Positions 1 through 8,487 are shown, numbered from the stretch's first letter. The stretch is 29,386 nucleotides of DNA from Chloroflexota bacterium (GCA_024232355.1 JAAEPW010001042.1:1-29386), one strand, 5' to 3'. Notes: generated by a model from the letters alone, not told the origin. Program-made: numbers and translations.

Positions 1-5
1 TCCAG

Positions 6-257
6 ATGTCAGAAAAACGATCAAAAATGGTAAAACGTCAACTTTTTCAAGATTTGTGTACTGATCCTGGCATCACCCACACTGTTGGCTATATCGCTAA
101 AATTTACTCGGAGCGTCCCCAAGTGACTTTTGCGGCATTGCGTTTTTTTCTATCAGTTGATACTGTGGCTCATCTTTACGGGAGGCAAAATCTTTCTTGT
201 GCTGCTTTTCTTGTATTCACTCTTTTGGTTTTTATTGGCACAAAGGCTCCGTCTTGA
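6..257 (+). CDS. unrecognised open reading frame, doubtful
   Basis: An 83-codon open frame at the window edge. I do not recognise it. The translation is basic at the N-terminus and has one hydrophobic stretch near the C-terminus (about residues 63-78), so a membrane-anchored peptide is conceivable. No convincing Shine-Dalgarno sequence is visible in the few bases before the ATG, and base composition is more AT-rich than the genes to the right. It runs opposite to the whole neighbouring gene block. The minus strand of the same stretch shows no better frame. It may be chance. Confidence 0.2.
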   Translation: MSEKRSKMVKRQLFQDLCTDPGITHTVGYIAKIYSERPQVTFAALRFFLSVDTVAHLYGRQNLSCAAFLVFTLLVFIGTKAPS

Positions 258-307
258 AAGCGGCAAAAGAACCTTGCCAATTGAGCGCTTCCGTTAAAAA
301 GTCTTTC

Positions 308-409
308 TTAATGCCCCTCGCCACTTGAATACGCCATCCCTTCCGGGTCCTCCAACCGGGCCAGGGAACGATCCATACTCATGTCTCGGCCCACGTCAGC
401 GCGCCCATC
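308..409 (-). pseudogene. remnant second copy of the actB-like gene 3' end
   Basis: On the minus strand this stretch repeats the last ~120 bp of the molybdopterin-type gene at 1470-3650: both end SLARLEDPEGMAY-x-SGEGH-stop. The copy has diverged at scattered bases. It lacks 19 bases that in the intact gene lie between two CGTTCC hexamers, which shifts the frame, and an arginine codon further upstream has become TGA. Similarity stops abruptly near 409 and at the stop codon. It is therefore a decayed fragment, probably the end of a former tandem paralogue, now separated from the intact gene by the carbonic anhydrase gene. Confidence 0.78.
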
Positions 410-473
410 CTTTTACCCACTGATGAGTTATGCGCTTGATGATCGAGCACTTGAAACTCATTGGCGGGCAGTA

Positions 474-1367
474 CTAGACAGACTTGCGACGACGCCGAGT
501 ATAGCCGAGTAGGCCCATACCTAAAGAAGCCATACCAGCTAAAACAAGCCCAAACGTAGCCAAGTCCACTGACTCGGCACCTGTAGCGGGCAACAGCGCA
601 GGAACAGGCTCTGCTGCCGAACTTGAATAAAAGGTGCGGTCGTAAAGCGGTTGCACAGGACGGTAGTTATTACTATAGAGTTTCTCAAACTCGTTGAACT
701 GCGCGTCAGAAAGTCCAACCGGTGTTGCCATAACGAACCACTTGACGCCTTCTGTGCAGGGCGGTGTGGTAAACGAACCGTCATAACGGTAATAGGACTG
801 CTCCTGCGGCAACAAATTAGCCGCGTTGATGGTCACACCACTGATCGTTTCCGGATCTCCTGCCTCGAGGGGCAAGTAAGTAAACACTGGCGCAAAGGCC
901 CCATTTTCAGTACCGCGACTCAGTATGACACCGACGACGGCATATTGGCCATCGGTGCTCTGGTGAACCAAGTGCATCTCTCCGTCTTGATAGTTGCCAT
1001 GGATAGTGTGCTCGCTGAGAGCGTGAAAGTGGAATTGCAAGAGGTTGTACGTTTTGCCTTCCACCGTCATAGAACTGCCCGCGTCATAATCAACCTTGAT
1101 CGTGTGTCCGTTGTTGACAATGCTCAGCGCGGTGGGCTTGTAATTGAATTCAATGTTGGCCGCGTTGACTGAGGCCGTTGCCGGGATGCTGATGGGAGAT
1201 TGCTCTCTCCCCGCAGAACAGGCCGCATAGTCGTGGCTTAATTCGCCCCAGTGTTCCGGACCGTGTTCACCCTCATATGTCCAATGTATACCCTCATCTG
1301 CAACAACAACTCTAACGCTCAATGCCAGACTGAGTAAAACCAGACTTGCACCTATGAACTTTTTCAT
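474..1367 (-). CDS. alpha-carbonic anhydrase, secreted, LPXTG-anchored
   Basis: Zinc enzyme interconverting CO2 and bicarbonate outside the cytoplasm. The 297-residue product starts with a signal peptide (KK then a hydrophobic run to about residue 23). The alpha-CA domain spans about 27-245: zinc ligands are the two His of FHFH (113, 115) and the first His of HLVH (132), SEHT follows at 118-121, and TTPPCTEGVKW is at 200-210. Cys50 and Cys204 match the disulfide pair of bacterial alpha-CAs. The C-terminus carries LPATG (259-263), a hydrophobic span (about 267-289) and RRRRK, the layout of a sortase sorting signal. An AAGGAGTT ribosome site precedes the ATG. It lies 102 bases after the actB-like gene and may share its transcript. 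No sortase is in the window. Confidence 0.95.
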   Translation of the reverse strand: MKKFIGASLVLLSLALSVRVVVADEGIHWTYEGEHGPEHWGELSHDYAACSAGREQSPISIPATASVNAANIEFNYKPTALSIVNNGHTIKVDYDAGSSMTVEGKTYNLLQFHFHALSEHTIHGNYQDGEMHLVHQSTDGQYAVVGVILSRGTENGAFAPVFTYLPLEAGDPETISGVTINAANLLPQEQSYYRYDGSFTTPPCTEGVKWFVMATPVGLSDAQFNEFEKLYSNNYRPVQPLYDRTFYSSSAAEPVPALLPATGAESVDLATFGLVLAGMASLGMGLLGYTRRRRKSV

Positions 1368-1391
1368 TCGGAACTCCTTGTTTCATATCTG

Positions 1392-1406
1392 AATCTACTG
1401 TAGATT
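1392..1406. promoter_or_regulatory. short palindrome upstream of the carbonic anhydrase gene
   Basis: AATCTAC-T-GTAGATT has 7-bp arms around one base. It lies 25-39 bases before the carbonic anhydrase ATG, just upstream of its ribosome site, where an operator or short mRNA hairpin could act. No well-spaced -35/-10 pair is clear around it, so the role is inference. Confidence 0.3.
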
Positions 1407-1469
1407 TATGTACGCCAACGCCAAGTTCATAATCTGTGTCAAATTCTTCTATTTCTCCATCACGCGTGC

Positions 1470-3650
1470 CTAATGCCCCTCACCACTCAAATACGCCATC
1501 CCCTCCGGGTCTTCTAATCGAGCCAGGGAACGACATTCCCCTGTAGGAACGATCCACACCCGTGTCTCGGCCCACGCCAACGCGCCCGTCTCGTCGTCGG
1601 TGGTGACGGTCAGCAATCTCATCGGGTTGCTGCCGTGCCCCTTGGCATAGCGGCCATATTGCTGGTGTCCCTGTCCAATCGGCATTGCCACCACGTCCTC
1701 GCGGATGCCCGGATAAACGTACACAGTCGCTTCTATCTCGCCCTCTGACGAGATCACTCGGACGACATCCTCATCCTGCACGCCCAATCGCTCCGCTGCG
1801 TGAGGGTTGATCTCGATCCACGTCTGCCAGGAGACCGTCGTCATCGGGTCGGGTGTCTCTTGCAGCCACGACTTGTTCGCCCCGCGCCCGTCGAACAAAG
1901 AGATGGACGGGTAGATGTGCAGGTTGAACCATTCGGACTCGCCGTGTTCGGTGGGTATTGTTAAGGACAGTGGAGCGTCAAAGGTTGGGTTGACTGGTAG
2001 GAATTGTTTTTCCTCCCTCTCGGACCACCAGCCGCCCTGTCGCCGCCACCCGGCCCAGAATGCCTCTGCCGACGTTCCCTCGTCGCGCCAAGCACCCGTT
2101 ATGTCTTCCAAAAACTCGACCTCGTTACGCCAGGGTAGGGCTTGCGCCAAATCGCCGCCCAAGCGTTGGGCCAGGGCCAGCAATACGTCGACGGTGGCGC
2201 GGGTGTCGTAGAGGGGGCGCATCACGGGCTGCTGCCCGCTGACTACCTGCCGGTCGGCCACTGCCGGGACGTGATAGCCCCAGCCCTCCAAGTTGGTGTG
2301 ATCCGGTAGGATCAGGTCAGCTTGGGTTGCGGTCTCGTTCACAGTGGGACTGAAGGAAACGACGAGAGGAACGCCGCGCAACGCTTGCTCGAAATCGGTT
2401 GCCAATGGCAACTCGAATAATGGGTCTGCGCTGTGGACAAACAATAATTTGATCTGTCCACTTGCCATATTCTCGACCAGGGTCTGTACGTTGGCAAAAG
2501 AAGAGATCGGCGGCGGCATAAACTCGGCGACCCCGGTCTCTGGGGGCAGGAAAACACCGTTCGACTGTCTTCCTACAGCGTGATTCAGGGCGTGGACGGC
2601 GGTCAAGGCGGTCGCAGCATTCGAGTGTGCGGCCAATGGGCCGCCGGGAATCGCCACCGCTTTGTCCACGTCGGCAAATATTCGGGCCAGGTGCTCCAGT
2701 TCCTCGGTAGGTACGCCGCTGGCCTCAGCGACGTCGGAAATCTCTATCTGTTCGTAAAGTGATTTGTTCCTACCGTTGCCTAACCCCTCCTCGACGATGA
2801 TCTTGCCCAGCGCCAAGGCGATCAGTCCCTCGGTGCCGGGGCGCACTGGAACCCACTTGTCCGCCGAGGCAGCTGTGCTAGAGAGACGCGGCTCGAACTG
2901 CACCAGATAACCTCGCTTGCCGAATTGGCCTCGCCGCATTCGCCCATAGGCCCGGCTGTAATAAACCGGTGACATCCACGTCTCTAAAAAGTTGGCGCCA
3001 AAGGAAAAGACCACGTCGGCGTTGGCGACGTCAAAGACGGGGACGGATGGCACGTTAAAGAGTTGCTGGCTCATGTGCGTCAAAGCTTGACGTCCCTCCA
3101 GTTCGTCGCCCAGCGTATAAATCACCGGCGGCGGCGCACCCAGGGCCTCCAGGAATCGACTGGCGACTACCCAGAGGTGCGAGGATACGTTGCCGCCCAA
3201 AAAGGCCACACCCTCTGCGTCGGCAGCACGCAGCCGATCTTCCACAGATGCTAGAGCTTTTTCCCAATAGAGCGGCTCAAACTGTTGCGAGCCCCGCCCC
3301 CCGACCTGCTGGACTGCGTTGCGCAGCCGGTCAGGGTCGTAAAGCTCTTGTAGGGCCGCTTGACCTCGCGCGCAAAGCTTGCCCTGGTTCAATGGATGGG
3401 AGGGGTTCCCCTCGATCTTGCGTGCCCGCCCGTCGCTCACACGCACGATGGTGCCGCATCCCGCCGCGCATTGACGGCACGTGCTGGCGTACCATAGGTT
3501 CTCGCCGGGCAACCCCTCCTCGGGCGGCTGGACGTATGATTCCAGGTGTTCGGTCCGTTGCAAGTTGACGGTGCACCCACTGACGACGGTAGCCGCTGCC
3601 GCCATCGTTCCTACTCGAAGAAAATCTCGTCGTGTCAGTTTATTTGGCAT
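1470..3650 (-). CDS. actB: molybdopterin oxidoreductase-like subunit, ActB1/QrcB type
   Basis: A 726-residue member of the molybdopterin oxidoreductase superfamily. RRDFLRVG at residues 7-14 is a twin-arginine signal, followed by a lipobox-like VVSGC (Cys26), so it is probably a Tat-exported lipoprotein. A 4Fe-4S pattern follows: Cys58, Cys61, Cys65 and Cys93 (GKLCARG). The C-terminal dinucleotide-binding-like domain is full length. The preceding gene encodes a pentaheme cytochrome; this pairing matches ActA-ActB of alternative complex III and QrcA-QrcB of menaquinone reductase complexes, where the large subunit is thought to carry no molybdenum cofactor. In typical ActB a second ferredoxin domain (B2) is fused; it is absent here, and no NrfD-type subunit follows. 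A degraded copy of its 3' end lies at 308-409. Assignment to the superfamily is secure; ActB versus Qrc is not. Confidence 0.85.
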   Translation of the reverse strand: MPNKLTRRDFLRVGTMAAAATVVSGCTVNLQRTEHLESYVQPPEEGLPGENLWYASTCRQCAAGCGTIVRVSDGRARKIEGNPSHPLNQGKLCARGQAALQELYDPDRLRNAVQQVGGRGSQQFEPLYWEKALASVEDRLRAADAEGVAFLGGNVSSHLWVVASRFLEALGAPPPVIYTLGDELEGRQALTHMSQQLFNVPSVPVFDVANADVVFSFGANFLETWMSPVYYSRAYGRMRRGQFGKRGYLVQFEPRLSSTAASADKWVPVRPGTEGLIALALGKIIVEEGLGNGRNKSLYEQIEISDVAEASGVPTEELEHLARIFADVDKAVAIPGGPLAAHSNAATALTAVHALNHAVGRQSNGVFLPPETGVAEFMPPPISSFANVQTLVENMASGQIKLLFVHSADPLFELPLATDFEQALRGVPLVVSFSPTVNETATQADLILPDHTNLEGWGYHVPAVADRQVVSGQQPVMRPLYDTRATVDVLLALAQRLGGDLAQALPWRNEVEFLEDITGAWRDEGTSAEAFWAGWRRQGGWWSEREEKQFLPVNPTFDAPLSLTIPTEHGESEWFNLHIYPSISLFDGRGANKSWLQETPDPMTTVSWQTWIEINPHAAERLGVQDEDVVRVISSEGEIEATVYVYPGIREDVVAMPIGQGHQQYGRYAKGHGSNPMRLLTVTTDDETGALAWAETRVWIVPTGECRSLARLEDPEGMAYLSGEGH

Positions 3651-3744
3651 CTGTGTTCCCTTAATCTAAACTCTTTGCCACTAATTTTGTTCGTGATAAT
3701 TCGGTGCAACCTACGGTTGCCTTAGTTTGTGGCAGAAAAAATGT

Positions 3745-4302
3745 CTACTGGTGACAGGTAGAACAACTCTCGAGCCTTGTTACTTTTTCCGGTGACTGTT
3801 GGCGGTGGCAATTGAGACAAAAGCCCATATTGATGCGATAGGCTGGATAGGCGACGGTCTTTTGGCTGACGTCGCCGTGACAATTCTCACAGTTCACCTC
3901 TGCCGCGATGTGAGGCTGGTGAGTAAAATAGACAAAATCTGGCTGGTCGTGGGTCTTTTCCCAACGCAGGGGAATGTTCTCTTCCCAATGCCGCATCAAT
4001 ATGTCCACGTTTGCCTGGCCCTCTTTGTTGGTGACCTGCACATTCTGGTGGCAGCCCATACACTTGGCCAGCGACGGCAAAGTGGCCACCGGGCCATTGA
4101 TCGTACCCGGATGGCAAAAGACGCACTCTGTGCCCGCCGCCACGTGCTTTTGGTGATTGAACTTTAGCATTTCGTTGTCCGTGGACGTTGCTGTCGCCCT
4201 ATCTTGCAAGACGAAAACGAGGACGACAGACAGAACCATCAATACTGCTAGGGCGCACAAGCGGTACAGCCAACGACGTCGAATCTGTTGGGATTGTGTC
4301 AT
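3745..4302 (-). CDS. actA: pentaheme c-type cytochrome, ActA-like
   Basis: A 185-residue cytochrome with one N-terminal membrane anchor (about residues 15-33, preceded by RRRWLYR) and five CXXCH heme sites: C60-H64, C81-H85, C138-H142, C162-H166 and C180-H184, the last one residue from the end. Additional His at 50, 53, 128 and 131 could be distal ligands. Five hemes in a small membrane-anchored protein directly before a molybdopterin-type subunit is the hallmark of ActA in alternative complex III, which oxidises menaquinol and passes electrons to periplasmic acceptors. AAGGAG lies 10 bases before the ATG and a good promoter lies 64-93 bases upstream. The rest of the complex is not next to it, so whether the pair works alone or with subunits encoded elsewhere cannot be seen. 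Confidence 0.85.
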   Translation of the reverse strand: MTQSQQIRRRWLYRLCALAVLMVLSVVLVFVLQDRATATSTDNEMLKFNHQKHVAAGTECVFCHPGTINGPVATLPSLAKCMGCHQNVQVTNKEGQANVDILMRHWEENIPLRWEKTHDQPDFVYFTHQPHIAAEVNCENCHGDVSQKTVAYPAYRINMGFCLNCHRQQSPEKVTRLESCSTCHQ

Positions 4303-4365
4303 GGCAAATTTACTCCTTGGTTATCTGCTGCTGTGCACAGAAAAGGTCATTGGGCGGCGACACAT

Positions 4366-4395
4366 ATTGTAACATGGGGATTTGAACTCTGTCAA
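4366..4395 (-). promoter_or_regulatory. sigma-70-type promoter for the actA-actB operon
   Basis: On the minus strand TTGACA (4395-4390) is separated by 18 bases from TACAAT (4371-4366). Transcription would start near 4358 and give a ~55-base leader before the cytochrome ATG. The site lies in the 111-bp gap after the metal permease gene, so the cytochrome operon can be transcribed independently of the importer. Confidence 0.6.
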
Positions 4396-4413
4396 CACCC
4401 ATCTAACTGTAAT

Positions 4414-5523
4414 TCAGCTAACAATAGTCTGACGTGACATTTCTCGTCCTTGCTCGGTCAACGCCAGGTGCCCATCACGCTGGACGATGAGGCCCGCCCG
4501 CTCCGCGCGCCTGACTACCTGTGCCGCGAAATCCGTCCCCCATCGCATATGTTCGTGCAAGTGGTCGACGCGGCTTTCTTCCTCGGCCTCGGGCAAGCCC
4601 TCGTGGTTAAAGAGGTGAATGGCCAGCATCGTCTGGGCAAATTCCCATCGTTGGCGCGCGCGCCGGCGGGCAATGGCGACCAGGCCCCGGTCGGGTGCCA
4701 GCAGAAACGTCAAGCAAAAGAGCACGCCGACCATGGTCGCCATCGAGCCTGCGATGGATGCGTCCAGTGCGCGGGCCAGCCAGTAGCCGCTGACGGCGCT
4801 GGCGATGCCGATCAGTGCGCCAAACCCCATCATACGCGGCAGATGGTCTGTAAGCAAATAGGCAGCCGCTGGTGGACCGATCATGAACGCAACCACCAAT
4901 ATCGAGCCGACGGCGTCAAAGGCGCCCACCGCCGTCAACGAGACCAACGACATCAGGGCGTAATGGATGAACACCGGAGAAAAGCCCAGTGCAGCCGCCA
5001 GCCCAGCGTCAAAAGTCGCCAGTTTCAGTTCTTTGTAAAAGATGACGATAAAGAAAAAGTTGAGAACAAAGATTCCTGCCATCACGTAGAGGGCTTTGGG
5101 GCCAATGTCATACCCGGCAACTTGAAATCGGTCGAAAGGGGCGAACGCCAACTCGCCCAACAGTACCGCGTCGGAATCCAGATGAACATCGCCCGCAAAA
5201 CGCGAGATCAAAATGACGGCGATGCTGAACAGCATGGGGAAAACCAGCCCGATGGCCGCATCCTCCTTGACCAACTGGGTGCGATTCAGCAGCTCGACCA
5301 GGCTGACGGTCAGGACTCCGGTAGCCGCGGCCCCCACGATCAACAGGGGAGAGGTGATGTCTTTGGTTACGAAAAAGGCCAATACGATCCCCAAGAGGAC
5401 GGTATGGCTGATGGCGTCGCTCATCATTGCCATCCGTCGCAGCACCAAGAAGGTGCCCGGCAGCGCGCAGGCCACGGCCACGACGGACGCGATCAATTGA
5501 ATCTCTATCTGTGCCGTACTCAT
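4414..5523 (-). CDS. metal ABC transporter permease (TroD/ZnuB family) with winged-helix tail
   Basis: Inner-membrane permease of a Mn/Zn/Fe importer, 369 residues. About the first 285 residues form the multi-span ABC-3 domain: LPGTFLVLRRMAMMSDAISH near the N-terminus is the conserved region after the first helix, and GSILVVAFMIGPPAAAYLL is the conserved late segment. The remaining ~80 residues are soluble and look like a winged helix (residues ~290-369, including AERAGLIVQRDGHLALTEQGRE), similar to the DNA-binding part of DtxR-family regulators. The sister permease has a comparable tail. The ATG overlaps the stop of the upstream permease by four bases, so the two are translationally coupled. 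Metal specificity cannot be read from the permease. Confidence 0.92.
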   Translation of the reverse strand: MSTAQIEIQLIASVVAVACALPGTFLVLRRMAMMSDAISHTVLLGIVLAFFVTKDITSPLLIVGAAATGVLTVSLVELLNRTQLVKEDAAIGLVFPMLFSIAVILISRFAGDVHLDSDAVLLGELAFAPFDRFQVAGYDIGPKALYVMAGIFVLNFFFIVIFYKELKLATFDAGLAAALGFSPVFIHYALMSLVSLTAVGAFDAVGSILVVAFMIGPPAAAYLLTDHLPRMMGFGALIGIASAVSGYWLARALDASIAGSMATMVGVLFCLTFLLAPDRGLVAIARRRARQRWEFAQTMLAIHLFNHEGLPEAEEESRVDHLHEHMRWGTDFAAQVVRRAERAGLIVQRDGHLALTEQGREMSRQTIVS

Positions 5524-6641
5524 TGACTACCTCCCAAGCGTTCCGCCTCGGCCAGTCCCTCGGGCGTCAATGACCACTCATCGCCAGTCAGGCGCACCCA
5601 TCCGCGCGTCTCTAGCTCCCGCAGACTCCGCTCGACGCCGCCCTGCCCACCGCTCATTGCGCGCAGCACCTCGATGGTATGGCCGTGATCCGGGTCCCCA
5701 TGTTGAGACGCCAACGTGTAGAGGTCGGTCAGGATCGCATCCACCCGCAGCTGCCGGCGATTGCGCTGGTGGCGAACCCACTCCCACACCAGGCCGCGAT
5801 TGGATGCCAGGGCAAAGGAGACGATCACGATGAAACTGGCACAGAGTACGATGGTCGGGCCGGTAGAAAGGCCCGTAGTCGTGCTGCTGACCACCGCACC
5901 GCCCACGCCAGACAGCGCGCCAAACAGCGCGGCAAGCCCCACCATCACGCTCAGACGGTCGGTCCACTGCCGGGCGGCAGCGGCTGGGGCTACGATCATC
6001 GCGCTCATCAGTACCACGCCCACAGCCTGCAAGCCGATCACGATGGCGATAACCAGCAGGGTCGTTAGCACTACGTCGAGGAGGCGCATCGGGAACCCCA
6101 GGCTGGCGCCGAATTCAGGGTCAAAGCTGAGTAGCTTGAATTCTTTCCAAAAGACCACCATCGTCAGCAATGCTACTGCACCGACGGCGGCCATTGTGAT
6201 CACGTCCCGCTCCAAGAGCGCCGCCGCCTGGCCAAAGAGGAACTTGTCCAGCCCGGCCTGGGTAGCATCTGGCCGCCTTTGAACGAACGTCAGCAGCATC
6301 AGGCCAAAACCAAAGAACACTGAAAGTACCAATCCCAAGGCGCTGTCGTCCTTGACCCGCGTGGTGTTGATGATGCTCATCAAGAAGAGCGTGCCTGCCC
6401 ATCCAGCGATAGTTGCGCCTATCATCAGCACCAGTGGTGCCTTGCTGCCCGTGAGCAGAAACGCCAACGCAATGCCGGGCAGCGCCGCGTGAGACATTGC
6501 GTCTCCCAACAGGCTCTGTTTGCGCAAGACGGCATAGGTGCCCAGTGCGCCGCTCACGATTCCCAGTGTTCCTGCACCCAGCGCTACTGTCCGCAGAGTG
6601 TAATCAAAGAGCAAGTCTTGCAACAATTGCCATAGATCCAT
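5520..6641 (-). CDS. metal ABC transporter permease (TroC family) with winged-helix tail
   Basis: First permease of the Mn/Zn/Fe importer, 373 residues. The ABC-3 permease domain covers about residues 10-285, with LRKQSLLGDAMSHAALPG near residue 40 and AVGVVLMSAMIVAPAAAARQ in the second half. A basic linker (RHQRNRRQLR) leads into a C-terminal ~80-residue winged helix containing LRELETRGWVRLTGDEW and LTPEGLAEAE, again like the N-terminal domain of DtxR/MntR repressors. The Chlamydia YtgCR permease-repressor fusion is a known precedent, but here the metal-binding and dimerisation part of a repressor seems to be missing. A GGGGGAG ribosome site precedes the ATG, 10 bases after the ATPase gene stop. 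Confidence 0.92.
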   Translation of the reverse strand: MDLWQLLQDLLFDYTLRTVALGAGTLGIVSGALGTYAVLRKQSLLGDAMSHAALPGIALAFLLTGSKAPLVLMIGATIAGWAGTLFLMSIINTTRVKDDSALGLVLSVFFGFGLMLLTFVQRRPDATQAGLDKFLFGQAAALLERDVITMAAVGAVALLTMVVFWKEFKLLSFDPEFGASLGFPMRLLDVVLTTLLVIAIVIGLQAVGVVLMSAMIVAPAAAARQWTDRLSVMVGLAALFGALSGVGGAVVSSTTTGLSTGPTIVLCASFIVIVSFALASNRGLVWEWVRHQRNRRQLRVDAILTDLYTLASQHGDPDHGHTIEVLRAMSGGQGGVERSLRELETRGWVRLTGDEWSLTPEGLAEAERLGGSQ

Positions 6642-6651
6642 CTTGCTCCCC

Positions 6652-7422
6652 CTATGTCACCATGCCCGGTTCGGGGCAGACGACCTCTTTTCGCAAAAAG
6701 GCCACGCGCCCGCCATAAGCCAACCGCAGGGTATGCTCGTTGAACACGTCGGCCACCGGTCCGCTGGCGATGCGGCGCACGTTCAGCAGCGTGACCCAGT
6801 CAAAGTAATCGGTCACGGTCTGGAGATCGTGGTGAACGCAGATCACGGTCTTGCCCGCTGCCCGGAGGTCTTGCAACAGCACCACGATAGCCCGTTCGGT
6901 GGTGGCATCCACGCCCTGGAACGGCTCGTCCATAAAATAAACCTGGGCATCTTGCACCAGTGCCCGGGCCAAAAAGACCCGCTGCTGCTGTCCGCCAGAG
7001 AGCTGGCTGATCTGCCGGTCGGCGAATTCCAGCATCCCGACTTTGTCCAGTGCCTCCGTCGCCTGGCTTTGTTCCCGACGGCCCGGCCTCCGTATCCATC
7101 CCAACGTGCCGTAACGGCCCATCATCACCACATCCAACACGCTGGTGGGAAAATCCCAGTCTACACTGCCCCGCTGCGGCACGTATCCCACCAGTTGCCG
7201 CTGTTCTGAGTATGGCCGACCGTGAATCAACACCCGCCCGGCGGCTGGTTTGATCAGCCCCAGGATAGACTTGATAAGCGTCGTCTTGCCCGCTCCGTTG
7301 GGGCCAACGATGGCCATCAGGACGCCGGGGGGCACGTCCAGGTCAACATCCCACAGGACCGGCTTTTCTTGATAGGCCACGGTCAGATCGGTCACCTCAA
7401 TCGCTTTGAGGGTTTCATCCAT
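6652..7422 (-). CDS. metal ABC transporter ATP-binding protein (TroB family)
   Basis: ATPase that powers the Mn/Zn/Fe importer. The 256-residue product has Walker A GPNGAGKT (40-47), a Q-loop in YVPQRG (80-85), signature LSGGQ (141-145), Walker B YFMDEP (162-167) and the switch His in VHHDL (198), so it should be active. Start choice: the frame is open to 7464, but GGAGGAAAGAT directly precedes the ATG at 7422; the longer form would overlap the binding-protein gene and has no such site. It follows the binding-protein gene by 34 bases and precedes the TroC-type permease by 10, giving the order binding protein, ATPase, permease, permease. Confidence 0.95.
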   Translation of the reverse strand: MDETLKAIEVTDLTVAYQEKPVLWDVDLDVPPGVLMAIVGPNGAGKTTLIKSILGLIKPAAGRVLIHGRPYSEQRQLVGYVPQRGSVDWDFPTSVLDVVMMGRYGTLGWIRRPGRREQSQATEALDKVGMLEFADRQISQLSGGQQQRVFLARALVQDAQVYFMDEPFQGVDATTERAIVVLLQDLRAAGKTVICVHHDLQTVTDYFDWVTLLNVRRIASGPVADVFNEHTLRLAYGGRVAFLRKEVVCPEPGMVT

Positions 7423-7456
7423 ATCTTTCCTCCAGATCACGGAACGCGGTTGCCGT

Positions 7457-8395
7457 TTACTCACCCAGCAACGCGCCCACGATTGTATCTACGTTGTGTC
7501 GTACCATGCCGATGTATTCGCCCTCTGGCGTGTCTGGGTTGCCCATCGCGTCGGAGAAAAGTTCGCCGCCGATGGTCACGTCGAACCCTCTCGATTGCAC
7601 CGCCGCCTGCACCGCCTCGATGTTCCGCTGCGGCACCGACGATTCGACAAAGACCGCCGGAATCTGACGGTCGGCGATGAACTGGGCCAGGTCCTGCACG
7701 TCACCCGTGCCCGCTTCAGACTCGGTGCTGATCCCTTGCAAGCCGCGCACCTCGAAACCGTAGGCGTTGCCAAAATAATTAAAGGCGTCGTGGGCGGTGA
7801 TGAGCACGCGCTGTTCGGCGGGTACTCGTTCGGCTTGAGCCAGGACATAGCTGTGAAGCTCGTCCAACTGGGCCAGATACTTTTCGGCGTTCGATTCGTA
7901 CAGTGCTGCGCTGCCGGGGTCCATCTCGACCAGTGTGTCTCGCACCGCCTCCACAGCCATCATCCAGAGCGTCACGTCGAACCAGACGTGGGGGTCGTGT
8001 GCCCCTTGAAATTCGGGTGGAGACAAGAGCAGTGCCTCGTCAATATCGTCCGCCATAGCCGCCGTTTTGATCCGTCCCTCCATCTGTTCGAACACCTCGC
8101 CCATCTGAGATTCGAGATGAAGGCCGTTGTAGAAAATCAAATCAGCCTCCGCCATGCGTGTGACGTCTCCCTCGCTGGCCTTGTATAGGTGGGGATCCAC
8201 GCCTGGTCCCATCAGGCCGGTCACCTCGACCCGCTCGCCGCCCACGTTTTCGGTGACGTCGGCGATCATGCCGATGGTCGTGACCACGCGAATTGGCCGT
8301 TCGGATAGGGGAACGGAGGACTGGCCGCCCGATTGGCTGCAGGCGGTTAGTAGAATTGCTATTGCTATAATGAACAAAACTTTTGCTTTGTGCAT
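7457..8395 (-). CDS. metal ABC transporter substrate-binding lipoprotein (TroA family)
   Basis: Extracytoplasmic receptor of the importer, cluster A-I (TroA/MntC/PsaA/ZnuA). From the ATG at 8395, which has an AAAGGAAAG ribosome site, the product is 312 residues with a lipoprotein signal ending LLTAC (Cys19). The expected metal ligands are present: His69 (DPHLY), His136 (HDPHVWFD), His202 (AHDAFNYFG) and Asp282 (SDAMG). The long His-rich loop of ZnuA-type zinc receptors is absent, which slightly favours Mn or Zn/Mn; specificity is not certain. The frame is open 37 codons further upstream, but that part is arginine/serine-rich, runs through an intergenic hairpin and would delete the signal peptide logic. 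Confidence 0.94.
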   Translation of the reverse strand: MHKAKVLFIIAIAILLTACSQSGGQSSVPLSERPIRVVTTIGMIADVTENVGGERVEVTGLMGPGVDPHLYKASEGDVTRMAEADLIFYNGLHLESQMGEVFEQMEGRIKTAAMADDIDEALLLSPPEFQGAHDPHVWFDVTLWMMAVEAVRDTLVEMDPGSAALYESNAEKYLAQLDELHSYVLAQAERVPAEQRVLITAHDAFNYFGNAYGFEVRGLQGISTESEAGTGDVQDLAQFIADRQIPAVFVESSVPQRNIEAVQAAVQSRGFDVTIGGELFSDAMGNPDTPEGEYIGMVRHNVDTIVGALLGE

Positions 8396-8444
8396 TTTCT
8401 TTCCTTTCAGTTCATTGCTTTCACTTTTTTGTTGTGATCTAGCC

Positions 8445-8487
8445 GGATCGTCAGATCCGGCAACCCCACAGTGGGATCTGACGATCC
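8445..8487. repeat. 14-bp perfect inverted repeat between the FAD oxidase and metal-receptor genes
   Basis: GGATCGTCAGATCC (8445-8458) and its reverse complement (8474-8487) flank a 15-base loop. It lies after the FAD oxidase stop and 50 bases before the metal-receptor ATG on the minus strand. No T-run follows in that direction, so it is not a classical intrinsic terminator. It could be an operator for a metal regulator, an mRNA-processing hairpin or a dispersed palindromic repeat. Confidence 0.75.

Noticed and set aside
4450..5526. 358-codon plus-strand frame
   Set aside because: It lies exactly opposite the TroD-type permease, its translation is rich in Gln, Asp, His and Arg with no domain, and it has no ribosome site. 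A shadow of a GC-rich gene.
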